A stretch of 64,000 nt of DNA from Hofstenia miamia (lineage: Eukaryota; Xenacoelomorpha; Acoela), in contig SCFE01000073.1 of the NCBI GenBank assembly GCA_004352715.1, forward strand, positions 680,565 through 744,564. The letters run 5' to 3'. Under the pieces are notes generated by a model, which saw only the letters and a list, made by a program, of their open reading frames with translations, did no database searches and was not told where the DNA came from. The position numbers were made by a program, and so were the translations under genes. Of the stretch, positions 35,544-49,500 are shown in pieces; positions within the stretch are counted from its first letter, which is position 1; each line of letters begins with the position of its first letter.

Positions 35544-38500
35544 GTAAGCTTTTTATGCCTATAATAAGATTTTATTTTGAACATTTTTGCAATATATTTA
35601 ATGTTTTTTGTCAACATATGAAAAGGAATTACTAAATTGTTTCACTCCGGCGATCTGAGGACAGATACATATTACTACTTGCTAGTTATTTAATACGTTC
35701 AGATTACGAATTAATGCATTCAAAGATAAATTGTACACACAATGCAATTGTTCAGGTTGTTTGAGACAAGACTACAAAACCTCTAGGTCAGACGAATAAC
35801 AGTCTTTTGACAAGGGCTCCTTGAAATTTTCGAAAATTTTAGAGTACTCAATTTCATTAATAGAATGCATTATTTATTCTTAAGTCAATAAATTGGTATT
35901 AGAATGAGCTACATTTTTAAGATATGTGGTTGCATATTGTTTTCTAAGAACCTAACTTTATAGATTATAGTTAAAGAAATTAAATCAAAAGATAATAGTT
36001 ACAAATTATTTGTTACAATTTAGAACGACTAAATCGTGCAGCAGAGCAAAGTACGATCACGCCTAGATTCTATACCGCCACTGCGTCATTTCATGTTTAC
36101 CAAGACACATTCATAAACAATGTTGACGCAAATTTGAGTTTGAAATAATGGGAAGGGAATTTAAAAATTTATTTGCGAGGAATCCTGTTATTAGTTTTTA
36201 ATCTAGAATTTCTTTATTTGCGAATTCAAAATTATCAAAAGATATACTATGCAGCAATTAACCCAGAACTATACCATTTCCCATTCTATTTGGCACTAAT
36301 GTCATTCTGTTTGGCGCTAACGTTATTCTATTTGATAACATTGTTATTCAATTTGGTCAAAAAAGAAATTCACAGAATAGTTTTTTACAATTTCTATATA
36401 GTAAATTTTGCTAACTAATGAGGTCTCTTTCTAAGGGTGACACCAGCTATCATTGTGTATTTATAATTCGAAACGTATCCAATTGTTTGTTACCTAATGA
36501 AAAAAATCCTATCCTTTTAAAAAATACATGTAGCGTGGGTAATGTACAATTATAACATTCTTGGTAACAAGGTTTCCGTCCTTAGAAAGATATTTACTCT
36601 TGTCGAAAAACCCAGATATTGAGGATGAGTAGACAAAGAAGAAGAAAATTCGCATTGTAAATGTTTATGAAAATATCAGTGCTTGGCAATGTTTAGAACA
36701 TCATATTTGTGTACCAATTTTTAGATGATTTATTGAGTCGGGCATTTATTTAATGAATACTTAATTCAACTGTTCATGCATGGCACACATCCAAGGAAAA
36801 ATCGCAGAAAAAGAAATTGTATTTTAGTAATGTTCTGTGAAGTTTTAGGTTTCAAATTTAGTTTAATTAGTTATTATAAACAATTTTTATTTCTATCCCT
36901 TTCTTTTGTGTAAATTTTAAATGTATATTATGGCTCTGACAAATAGAACAACACTATTGCCAAATACAATACCGTTAGCGCCAAATAAAATAGAGCTATT
37001 GCCATTTAAACAGACGCTTGCCAAGTAGAATACCACTAGTGTCAAATAGACTGGGAATTGGTATAATTTCATAATTATTGGGTTAGTGTTTATGGAATTT
37101 TAAGGTTTTCTTTTAGTGATAATTGTATTGATTTTTTATTGAATAGCCCATATGTCTCTTCAAATTTACCCTGCATATTAAATTAGAAAGTATGTATTAT
37201 CACAATGTTTTACGTTGTATTTACAACAATGAAGTCATTGTGCATGGCGTTTAGTTTAGAAAATATATATCCTTTTGATATTGTAAAATATTAATTCGAT
37301 TGTTAATTATGATTTTTGATTTTTAGTTGTATGAGATGTACTTTTCAATTTGTATGCTTTAATTAAAATTTTAAACTTAGTTCTGTCTAAATTTGTGGGA
37401 ACAATGCATAGTGATTTACCATCTTTAGGGATATGCGATTCTGGTGAACTCTATGCTGGTTTGGAATGCGAAACTGTTTTAATCAACACCCCAACTACAC
37501 CATGCATTGTGTAAGAATTCTTATTAATTTTACAGATTTAGAAAACCATTTCTAGTTTTGTAATATAAATAAGTAAGTATGGAATTTCCTCATTTTTCTT
37601 CATTCAGTCGTTGATTTTTCATTTTAGTTTGAATTCAGCTCCATTAGCGCCTAAAACTCGTAAACTACATAATTAGAATGTGTATGTGTATGTCTCTATG
37701 ATGTTGTCATTCGTGACATGTGAATAATTTCAATTTTCCGTGCATGTAGTTTTCGCCAAGGTCCTACTTTTATGAATCGTTCAGTATTCAGTCGTTGTCA
37801 TAGATTGGAAAACTATAATGTGACCTTGAAATAATTGTCAATGTATTGTTTCCCATTATAAGTTCATATCTATTACAAAACTTTCCTTAAAGTCTTCCAT
37901 GCTTTCAACTTTTATAAAGTTATTATTAGTTGAAGACCATTTTGCATTAATACGTAACGCAATGTTGGGGAAGTAGTGTAAAGAAAAATGTAATCAAATA
38001 TGTGATTTTTTGTTTAAATAATCATATGTGCCACCTGTTAGTTAGAACTTGTACTCTAAATGCTACTGTTTATCGAAATGTGAATGCAATTTGCATTGAA
38101 TAATAAAGAAATGCGATCTATTATGGCATTGTTTTTTAAATAAACAATCAGATATCACTGATATTTCTTGGTATTCGTAACTGTACGTTATTCATACGAA
38201 AATCAACACATATTCAACATTTAATTAATATTGACTTTTCAAAATTCCAAAGACTTTAAATAGCGAAACTTAAATTATTTTCAAATGCTTAAATGATGAA
38301 TATTTCCTCTCGCGTTTGCACTTTGTGTGTCTACTGATTTCCAATTTTCGAAAGATTTTGTCTTTAATATGTAAATAATGAATAAATGAAAAAAGCATAT
38401 TTAAACAACCACAACAAAAAAACTTTATTCACTTTTACGGCGGTTGAAAAGAATTTAAAAACAATTACCCTAAAATATTAATAAGACCAGAAGGAGCATT

Positions 38501-40473
38501 TACAATATATAAGAAAAGAACACTGATTATCAAAATTAAATCGAGAAACAAAAGAAGACCAGATTAAGGAGTACAGAGAGGAATTAAATTTAGAAGAGGA
38601 TAAGAAAAACTCAAAGTGATTAGCAGTAATCAGGTAGTTAGCAAAAGGAATAATGCGAATGAAGAAAGAATTTTGTGAACGAGCTTTGTGGGTGCGAGTT
38701 TGATGAAAGATAATAAATTCAGAGAAAGTAGTGAAGATTTGTAAGTGAGAGAAGAAGAAATCCACTTAACAACGCGACGCTGAAAGCGCTCAACTGAATA
38801 GAGAAGTGAGCATGGAATAGACCAACAAGGAGAACCACATGAAAAGATAGCGAATGGAATCGAAGGATAGAGAGATTTTTTATGCCAGTAGAGATAGAGA
38901 GGGGAGTATTACGCTGGATGGAAAAGACGATATGATATGAGAGGACCAAGATAAGGAAACAGATAGACGGAGGCAAAGGCAGGTATGTGCAGAAACAGCA
39001 GAAAGTGAGGTAGAATAAAAAAGAAAAGGACTAGGAAAAGCGTAAAGAAACGGCGGGGGGAAAGAAATAACAGACATTTAGATTTAGTAGGGGTAAATTC
39101 AAGATGATTAGAAGATAGCCAATCAAGAAGTCTATCAATAGCCGATTGAAGTATAGTGAGAGTCTGGACCAAAAAGTAGATTAGTGCCATCAGCATAGAC
39201 TGCATGGGCAAGGATGGACACATAGAAGAAGATCGATAATTGAAACAAGAAATAGAAGAATGGCAAAAAGGGAACCTTGAGGCGTACCACTAGAAATTGA
39301 GACAGAAGAGAAATGTGAGTTAAAACGAATAACTTGATTTGATAAATATTCAGAGAAGAGATTGATGAGAGAGTAATCAAATCCAAAAGCGATAACTAGT
39401 TATAAGCCGTTTGTTGAGGTCCTGAGATTTCAAAATAGGAGTTATGAAAGCAGTTTTTCATTGGGAAGGAAAAGAACAGGACAAGATAATGTCAGTGAAA
39501 AGACATGGGAGAGGCGAGTCAAAGGCTGATGCACATTTACTGAGAATCATTGAAGGAATACCATCAGGTCCTGGCAAGCGTGAAGAGGGACATTTAATCA
39601 GAAGGTGATATACGGTACTGGCTAAAAGTTTGGGAACAGTAACCTGTCTAAAGCGTGTTTTATGCTATTTCCTGGAAACTTCGTAAAATTCCTGGAATTC
39701 CCAATTTTTTCTTAGAATTTACAACAGATTCATTTAGCCAATCAAATTAACACACCTTTAGATATAGACACGATACATTTTCACTGAAAAAGCACTATCA
39801 TTATAGTTTGAAATATGGCCCGTCAAGTGAAATTTCACCAACAAAGCGTGCTCAAATTCATATCTTGTACAAGGAGGGTACAATTATCACCCTATAGCTG
39901 TTAGAATGGGCGTGTCAGTATCTTTGGTATCCAGAAGTGTTACTCGCTATCAGCAACTGCAAAATTTTCCTCTCGCAAGCAGTCTGGAAGACCAAAAGTG
40001 ACAACCCTTCAGACTGACTGTCTCATTCACCGTTACGTTGTCAATCAACCATTCCATTCATCTTTTGAAGTCAAAGCAAATCGAGGTGCGGAGTGCAGAA
40101 TGTATCAACATGCACCACTAGGTGTCGATTGAATACTACCTTTGACCTTCCATCGTGCATACCGGCAGCCAAACCCCGTTTGTGTTCAAAGAACATTCGA
40201 GACCGGTTGCGCTTCTGCAGGCAATACCAACACTACGCTACTGAGATGTGGCATCAAGTAATGCACATCATTCGACGATTTGAAGAAGCATATTAAAGTG
40301 GTATGGTTCACAGAGATTACTGATGATTATTGTAGAAAGCTGATCGAGTCAATGTCAAATCGCATTGCTACGTGTTTGGCCAATAACGGCGGACATACAG
40401 AATATTACAATAATTAATTTATATTGTTTATCAATTCGAGTGTTCTTTAAAAAATATGGATAACATATATATA

Positions 40474-40516
<43 letters not shown>

Positions 40517-43500
40517 TATATATATCAATTTCATTTACATTAACAAACCATCAAATGAAAACTCACAGAACCCAAACTCAGTGCTACGTTTGTTTTCTTT
40601 ACTGTTGGGGTTAATTTCATCCTTTAACCAGTAAGGTAAAGTAATTAAAACTACATCAATATAAATATAAAATAAATTTTAGAACTTACATTTCATCACT
40701 CATTCTAAAAACAAATAGAAGTGTTAAGTAAAGATTTCAAATACATTAAATAGGTATAAATTAAATCATCTGAATATATACTATATAAATACTTGATAGC
40801 AAACATGAATCTCAATAAAATTCGCTACATCTAGACATTCACGTCATAGCAGCTTTTTCAATAACACAACATTTCTTACACTAAAAAATGCGCGAATGTA
40901 AACATAATAATTTTATAACTATAGTCATGTCTATTACTGTCCATCATTACTTATGATAGTTTGAATTACCCCTTAAGCTTGTAATTACTCAATATTAAAT
41001 TGCGCCATACCAGTAGTTAAAATCCACAGAGAAATTGACCCGGACCCGCCTTCCCTCTCTGAGTTAACAACCAAAAAGAAATGCAAGGAAAAGACTGTGG
41101 TGTAAAACTAATATCATAATAGTGTATTAATGAAAGCATGTATATGTATAAATCCTACTAATAGTGTTGCATGTATAATTTATTTGGAAAACAAAATTGC
41201 CTTTATCATGTAAGTCTATATTTCATTTGCCTGTAATGTTTAAGTATAGCAAATATTTTCCCATTTTGTATTAGCAAAAAAAAATGAATTTAAGGCATGG
41301 AGTCTCTTATACACATCTCATTGGTGAAAACAAATTAATTACAATAATTGCTGATATTAATAATTAGCAACATGTGGAATTTTTTACAATGAAAAATAGC
41401 AATGTATTTGAAAAACAAAAGACACAATTGCCTTTATCATGTAAGTCTATATTTCATATGCCTGTAATGTTTAAGTATGGCGTATATTTTTCTGTTTTGT
41501 ATATTGGATATTAGTGAAAAACAAATTAATTGCATGGAATTTTTACAATAAAATGTAGCAACATATTTGAAAAACAAATTGTAACCCTTTGCATGTAATG
41601 AATAGTCTCTGAAAAACGAATTAAAATTTGTATAATAGAATCACATGTATAATTTTTCAGAAAATGAAATTTTGTTTATAATGCAAGTCTATATTTTATA
41701 CCCTTCTGATGTTTTAAGTATTGCAAATATTTTCCTGCTTTGTATTAGCTAAAAAATGAATTAAACATGTTGAATGTTTTTACAGATATGAAACATTGGT
41801 GAAAATGAATTAATTACAATGATTGCAGATATTAATCATTAGAAATGTAGGGAATTTCTTACAATGAAATAGCAGCATAATTGAAAAACAAAATGTAGCC
41901 CTTTGCATGTAACGTATAGAAAAAAACAAGTTAAATTACACAAATTCTTAATCATTAGAAATGCATGGAAGTTTTTATGGATAATGACATTATTCATTAG
42001 TCAACAATGTATTATCACAAACCACAAAGTAAACTGTCAGCTAACAATACCATGTATGTTAACAAATAATAGAAAGATGTGTGCAAACAAAGTAAACATG
42101 TAAACTAAATTGACCTTCTGTAAATAACCCAAAAACTAGTACAAGTACATGAATCAATAACTATGCAATTTCCATGGCGTCACTACAACACCCCAGCAAT
42201 ATTCACATCCTGACAGAGGTCAAAGGTCCCCTCTAGACCAATCAGGAAAAAGTGAGAAGGGGTTACCATGAATATAACTACTTACCCTTTACCTGTGCTG
42301 TACTGCCTCAATTGTCCTGATCTTCCATATTTGATGACTAATCTTTGTCACTTTATTCTCAATTCTTCTCTCTCATGCTGGCTTTCTGCCTCTCTTATCT
42401 TCTTGTCATCTTTTCTTTTTCATGACCATGCTTCACATGCACCTGCATGCACTACACTATTTACATCTGTGACCCTCCTAGCATCTATCCTCTCCAACAC
42501 TTTATTGACCTTTGCTGTATCTTCTGCTAGCTTGCTTTTCTTAACTCCTCTTGGAACTGGCAACCTAGTTCTCTCACCTATTTCTTCCTTCCTCTTTTCA
42601 TTGATTGCTGCTTCAGTTTCTGCGTCCACTGGTTCTGATGCTTCTGCACTTCTGTCACAATGTCTATCACTCCATCTTCCCTTTGCTTAGCCTGTTCAAC
42701 TCTCTTTTTCCCCCTACTCTCATCCAACTGCAACTTTCACACTTGTCCTACAAGCCTCTACTATTCTGCCCATTCAATGCTACCATCTGTAGTACCTTCT
42801 TTACTTTCCTCTTGTATTCTTTTCTTAGCATCATCTTCATTTCCTTATGATCTGTTCTGTCCCTCTTTATCCCTCCTAATTACTTGTACCCTTCTTTGAC
42901 TTCCTCAATCATATCCCCACTGCTTGTCCTTAAACCATCCCCATCAATATACTTACCTCTAGTCATTGTCACTGCCACACACTTTCCTAATCCAAATTCT
43001 AACCCTGAATCTCTGCTTGCCTTCTTCAATGTTTCCACTTGTTTCTGCAACATCTTCCTTGAACTAGCATACATCTTCAGGTATTCCATGTACTACAGGT
43101 GACTCACTGCTCTACCATTCTTCTACATCTTATACTCTATCCCTGTCTCCTTTAACATTTCTATGATGGGGATTAAGCTAACAAACAGTAGTGGTGCTAA
43201 GCTGTCTCCCTGAAAAATGCCTCGCCTAATCCTCAACCTGTGCCCGTCTATTTCACTTTGTCACTTTCCCATCTCCCTCTCTAGAAACTCAACCCATTTC
43301 CGTGAAACTCCATTGGCCTCTAGCGTCCTCAATACCCACCTATGCGATATGCTGTCATATGCCTTCCTGTAGTCTATCCATGCCATTGCTAAGTTTGTCT
43401 TCCTTCTTCTACAATTCTTCACTACTGCCTGGTCTATTAACAACTGATCTTTGCATCCTCTCGTCTTTGTTCTACATCCCTTCTGCTCCTCTGGTATCAA

Positions 43501-46500
43501 CCTGTTCTGTTCTAAGTAACATGCCAGCCTACTTGAAATCACAGAAGTTAGCAATTTCCAAGTTGTTGGCAGACATGTTATTGGCCTGAAGTTGCTTGCC
43601 TCACTACCTTTCTTAGGGTCCTTCTGTATCAGAAATGTCCTTCCCACTACCATCCACTCTGGGTACCCACCCACCACACACTCCTCCAATGCTACTGCTA
43701 GTCTCTCATGAACACTTGTGAACTTCTTCAGCCAATACCCATGTACCTCATCTCTGCCTTGCGCCTTCCAATTCTTCGTTTTCTTTAGAGCCTCTTTCAG
43801 CCTTGCAGTTGTGATTGCTTCTTCTTCTTGCCTGAATTCCTTCTGCATCTGCTCGGTCTCTATCTCTGATCCCGCACTTCCCCATATATTCTCCCAGAAC
43901 CTTACTGCGTCCTCATTTGCTCTAGCTGTAGCCTTTTCTCCTGCATCTAGTTCTTTGTAGAATCTTCCTTCTTGGGTCTGAAACTTCATATTGTCTCTTA
44001 CCTGCTTTGCCCTTGCCCTATACTTTCTCAGTTTCTCAGCTTCTGCAACTAATCTCTGCTTAAGCTCTTCTCTTGCAGTTTCCATAGTCTTGCCCTTACC
44101 TACCCTGCACTTGTCCTGTACTGTCTTACTTGTCCTGATCTTTCCTATTTGTTGCCTAATCCTTGCGACTTTATCCTCAATTCTTCTCTCCCATGCTGGT
44201 TTTCTGTCTTCCTTATCTTCATGTCGTATTTTCTTCTTCATGTCTATGCCTACATTCTTCAGCACCTCCCATGCGCCTGCATACACTAACCTGCTTATCT
44301 CTGTTACACTCTTAGCATCTATCCTTTCTAATACTTTGTTAACCTTTTCTGTCTCTACTTCTAACTTGCTTCTCTTAATGCCTCTTGGTACTGGCAACCT
44401 ACTTCTGTCTTCTATTTCTTTCTTCATCCTTTCCTTGATTGCTGTCTCTGTTTCTACATCCACGGTTTCTGCTGTTTCTTCCACTACTACATCTGCCTCT
44501 TCATTTTCTTTTTGCTTCGTCTGTTCAGCTCTTCTTTTTCCCTTATTCTCATCCAGCTTCAACTTTCTGACCTGACCTGCAAGCCTTTGCTCTGTAACTT
44601 CTAATCCTGTTTCTTCTTTTTTCCATTCTTCCAACATTCTCTTCCTATAACCTCTCTCATCTGGTGTGCTTCTTCTGTAACACTCCAATGCTATCGTGTT
44701 CTGCTCATCTGTCCACTTGTGCCGTTGTCCATTGGTCTGTGTGGATCCTATACTGCCACTTCTTGAGTCCACACTCCCGATTGTGGAGTCCGCCTGTTGA
44801 CCGGCGATTCTTCGCACCCTCTGACCATTCAAGACCTGTCGGGTACTGAGGGTCTTTTCCAAACCATTCAGCTTTGAAATGCGGGTCTGAGGTGCATAAG
44901 CTTCAAGTACGAGGCCAAGAAAGTGCTGTCGTTTAGGAGAAAGGTAAAAAAATAAGAATACTTCATTTTTGACATCAATTGGTATGCAGGAGTTGAATTG
45001 CACAAGATTTTCCTATGGCCAGACTGAGACCGTGGGAACGACTGTGGGTGCATAACTATAACTTATTTTTCTTACTAATACGAGATCACAGGCATGGAAG
45101 TAGAGTGACTGCGGGAGAGTGGAGAATTTGAGAAGGGCGTCTTTGTATTTCAAGTGAGAGATGCATTTGAAGGTACCCTTCTTGAAACGTTCCATAGAGT
45201 GGAACAATGAAAGGGAAGGCCACCAACAGGGAGAAGAATGGCGTGAGGAATGGACTTGAATAGAGTTTCACAGCAGCCATGGAATTAAAGGGAACATTGC
45301 TGAAGAAGACAAAGAGTGAGGAATTAGCTTTGTGGAGACGTAAGGACACATGACCAGACCAATTTAAGTTATCAGCTAGTTGAATACCAAGATGAGGATG
45401 ATGAGGGGAAAAGTTCACAGGAAGAGGAAGATCAGAAGGGGAGATACAGAAAAGGAAATACCACGTGTCTTGGTTGGGCTAAAATCAAGATGGTTAACAG
45501 AAGACCAAGTAGACAATCGCAGTGTCATCAACGTACAGTAGACAGGGTGAGTTGAGGACAGATTGAGGGAGGTCGTTGATAACAACAAGAAGAAAACAGC
45601 AAACATGGAACTTTGAGGAGCACCACAAGAGATAGGAGTAGAGGAAGAAATAGACGAGTTGATTTTGAAACACTGACGATGATTGGACAGGTAAGACTGA
45701 AAGAGTTCGATGAAATCAGCATCAAAGCCAAATAAACTTAATTTGTCAAGAAGGATACAATGAGGGAGCCAATCAAAAGCTTTAGAAATGTCAAAAAGAT
45801 AATGCAACCATTATAATTACGATCAGAGTGGAAATAACAATTTTCAATCAAAGTGAGCAAGTTAGTGATGGTAGAACAACCCAGAGGGTTACCACGCTGA
45901 GAAGCGAAGAAGACGTGACGAATTTCAGGAAAATCATAACGAAAGACAAGACGCTCAAAGATGATTGACATCCGAGAAAGAATAGCTATTGGACGATAAG
46001 AAGTGACTTAAGAGGAGGGAAGCTGATTTGATTTTAGCAGTGGAGAGATCCTAGATATTTTCCAGCAAGGCGGAAAACGCTTAGAGAAAAGATGCTTTAA
46101 ATGGATGGAAAGAGTTGAGGAAGCTTCATGGATTACAAATGATGGGACACCACCAGGATAGCAAGGACTAGCTAACTTGCAGGACTTAAGCATGAGGGAA
46201 ATATCATGCGTGTTGAAGACGATATCACATAGGCAAATCAGTGGGGAGGTGGCAGGAGGATCAGGACAGAGAGAGATAAGATCAGAAAAATTCGAGGAGA
46301 AATAGGCATTGAAGAGATCAGCTTTCTTCAGATCGGAGTGAGCAGAGAGATGGTTCTAATTCAAGCTGGGAAGGTCAGGTTTGGAATGCAGGCAGCGCAA
46401 GAAAGTATAAGAGTCTTGCATAGATCCAGATGAGAAGCTGGACAACAGGCGGACTTTGTCGAGTTCCATGAAGTTGATGACGTCTTCTGTGAGAAAGTTT

Positions 46501-49500
46501 TGAAGAATCGGAAGGACTGTAACGGCGTTTGAAAGATTCGAGTTTATTCAAAGAGTGTACAGTAAAAAATGAGAAATAGAAAGGGAAAGAAATACGCTTT
46601 TTCTGACGACGAGGAAAAATGGGGAATGAAGAAAAAAAAAGCAGCATTTAGAGATACAAAGTCACTGTTTGATCGAGCATATTGAGGAGTGGCAGGACAA
46701 GCAGATGGGGTAATAGTGTTGACAGACAGGCTGAAGTGAACAAATGAGTTATCAGACAGATTAACCGGAACAGGGACCACTGATGTGTCAAAAATACGAT
46801 CAGGGTGAGAGCTCAAAACCAAGTCAAGGAGGGAGGAGCGGGAAGTAGGAGAAAATATCACTTGTTCAAGAGAGTAGGAAGCCAAAAGTTCCAGAACAGC
46901 GGATTCATAGGCGTCATTAGAGTGCATTCCAACAAACATTAGGAAGGTTGAAGTCACCAAAGATGAGGAGATGAGGAGGAGTGGTAAATCCAATTTGACG
47001 AGAGAGAGAGTGATAGACTGATCATGAAAGTACTCAAGCATGGATGAAAAATCAGCAAGGGGAATACGAAAAGGACTGCTGGAAGGAGGGTTGTAAACAG
47101 AGAAGAAAAACAATGTGATCACTGAGAAAAACAGCACAACCGCAACAGAAATCAAAGGAAAAAACTCAAAGAAGAGGTGGTAGATGTCAAGGTTAGGGCG
47201 ACGTTAGGCAATGAGAACACCAACATGACAACCATTAGAGCGATTCATACGGCAGAGAACTTTAAGTGCGGAGTTAGGAAAAACAACACTGTCAGCAAGA
47301 GAAGGATCAAGCCAGGTTTCAGTAATTAAAATGAAGTCAACAGGAGACTGCAAGAAGAAGTTGTAAAAACTGAGACGACGGTTTAATGAGACAGGACTGC
47401 GAGCATTGGCGAGCAAAAAAGAGAAACCAGAGTTGGGATTATGAGTAAGATCCAAGCTAGGAGGTGCAGGTAGTCAATACACGACCAGAAGCATCACGAC
47501 GGCGAGGACGAAGTCCAAACGATTTGCGCTCAGCATCAGCGAGACGGTAGTATCGGATCAAGAGGCCATCTGACCACACTTCAGGATCTATGAGAGCAAG
47601 ATGAGACTCTTGATTACAGACAATGTGGAAGGAGGCGAATGGAGAAACCGTACGTGGTGGAATGGGAAGGACGTCATCAAATTGGAGAGAGGTGCAACGG
47701 AGGTGATCAGCAACATCAGAAGCAGAAACAGAATTAGCAAAACAGCCGATATAGATGTGAGATTTACGCGGAGTACGAGGAAGAGAACTAATCGAAACAG
47801 CAGGCGGTTGACAGGAAGAACTACTGCCAAGACGTGACAAGAGCGATGATTGTGGTGAGTAGGCGTTGGACCTGACTGTTCAGGGGCAAATGGCGGCACA
47901 AGAGAGAGAGCACCAGCAGGAACAGAACGTGGGGCAGGATGATTAGGACGATTAGTAATGGTACGTGATGCAGAAGCACTGGAGGAGAACATTTGAGAAT
48001 GCATGGACGAAACATCTGACGTGAGATTAGCAAGGGAGTCTGACAGAGATGATAAGACAACATTGGAAGGTCTGACGTTGGAAGACTTGTGTGAACGTGA
48101 CAGGAACGTGAAAGCTTGGCGAAGGAGAAAGATGATGGTATCTTTCTTCAAAGCACCAACCACCGAAGCAACTAGGCTTCTGACAGATTCTGTAAATCAT
48201 CAAGCAATAGATTAGATTATATAAAAAATAAAATGTTATGCATACTGGAAAAAATCAGTAATTTTTCTTAGCTTCTTCGGTTCGATGTCTATATAAGATA
48301 ACGCGTTTTTACTGTGCAAACTACTAAAACAAAATGTCATCGTAAACAATATTTTCACAATTTCCATTTTTTGTATATTTTTATACTAGAGTAATCAAAA
48401 TTAAATTATGCCTCAAAGAGAAAATACGATGCCAAGCGGCGAAATAAAGTAATTGAAAATGGGGAGACAAGTTGTTTAGATTGCGGTTTGAACCCCTAAG
48501 CGATCTCGAAAATGTACTTCTAGGCGCTAAACTGAACAAAGTAGGTTTGAATTCATTTTTATTTAGTATATGCCATTTTTTCGGTTTACATCTCATTGTT
48601 TGGTGTACGCATATTTGCTGCAAACCCGTTCAATTTCAACTGTAACGCATTTTTCAAAAATACAAAAAGATTAATTGGTATTTCTGGAAAGAATTGGTCA
48701 AAATTTCTCAAAAGCTATCAGATATTTATAAGGAATCGCTACTACCCAGGAATAAAATGTACTTCAATAGAAAAAAAAAGATGTTCCTTATGACAAAACT
48801 CACTACATTGCCATAGTTCAAGGTGAACTCAAGACTAATTGGCATGCAATCTCCCAAGTTGCATTTCCAAGGAAGAATGCTGGCTTCAATCCTTAGACAA
48901 CGGGTTCATTTAATAATTAAAGTTTTCAGCAACATCTTACAGCAACCTGGAACCTCCGAATAATAATGCTTTTGCTTTTCATTTCTTAACCGTTTTCTGT
49001 AAGTTATTGATGCAAATGTGGGATATATCTTAACGTATCCTATTGTTTCAATGCTAGTCTTGAGTTTTTAACATTCTACATTCACTGTAGTGTCTGTTGA
49101 GTAAATATTCTTTAAAATCTATATATCATTTTTTTCATTCTATTATAACATGCTTTGCTGTATTCAGTTTTAAAGGATTTGTTTTACCTGAGTTGTACCT
49201 TCTACAGTCGCGCCTCGGTTTAACGTACCCTCTCGGGCCCGAATTTGTTATATTTAAATTTATTATCTTATAAGGATACGACTGTATATCAATATAATAT
49301 ATGCATGAGGTGGTTTTAATTTTTAGTTGCACTTCTGGTGACTCCTCAACTATTTCAGAAGTGGATGAAGATCTTTCTGGGGAACTAACCCCTTCAAGAT
49401 GCCCAAAATGCACCAGGTGGGATTGTATAGATGTTTCATCAACGGCTATGCTCACTCCGCCATTAACGCCTATCAAAACCAATACTTATGATAACATAAC

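Noticed and set aside
38719-39386. Serine/phenylalanine-rich minus-strand frames that look like membrane proteins
   Set aside because: They are frames of a decayed LINE whose coding strand is pyrimidine-rich; RT motifs run through them.
43302-44849. Plus-strand frames of 60-194 codons rich in Ser, Leu and Cys
   Set aside because: They are shadows of the minus-strand R4-like retrotransposon frame; composition comes from its GA-rich coding strand.
47601-48215. Plus-strand frames rich in Arg/Lys
   Set aside because: Complementary shadows of the LINE ORF1 on the minus strand.
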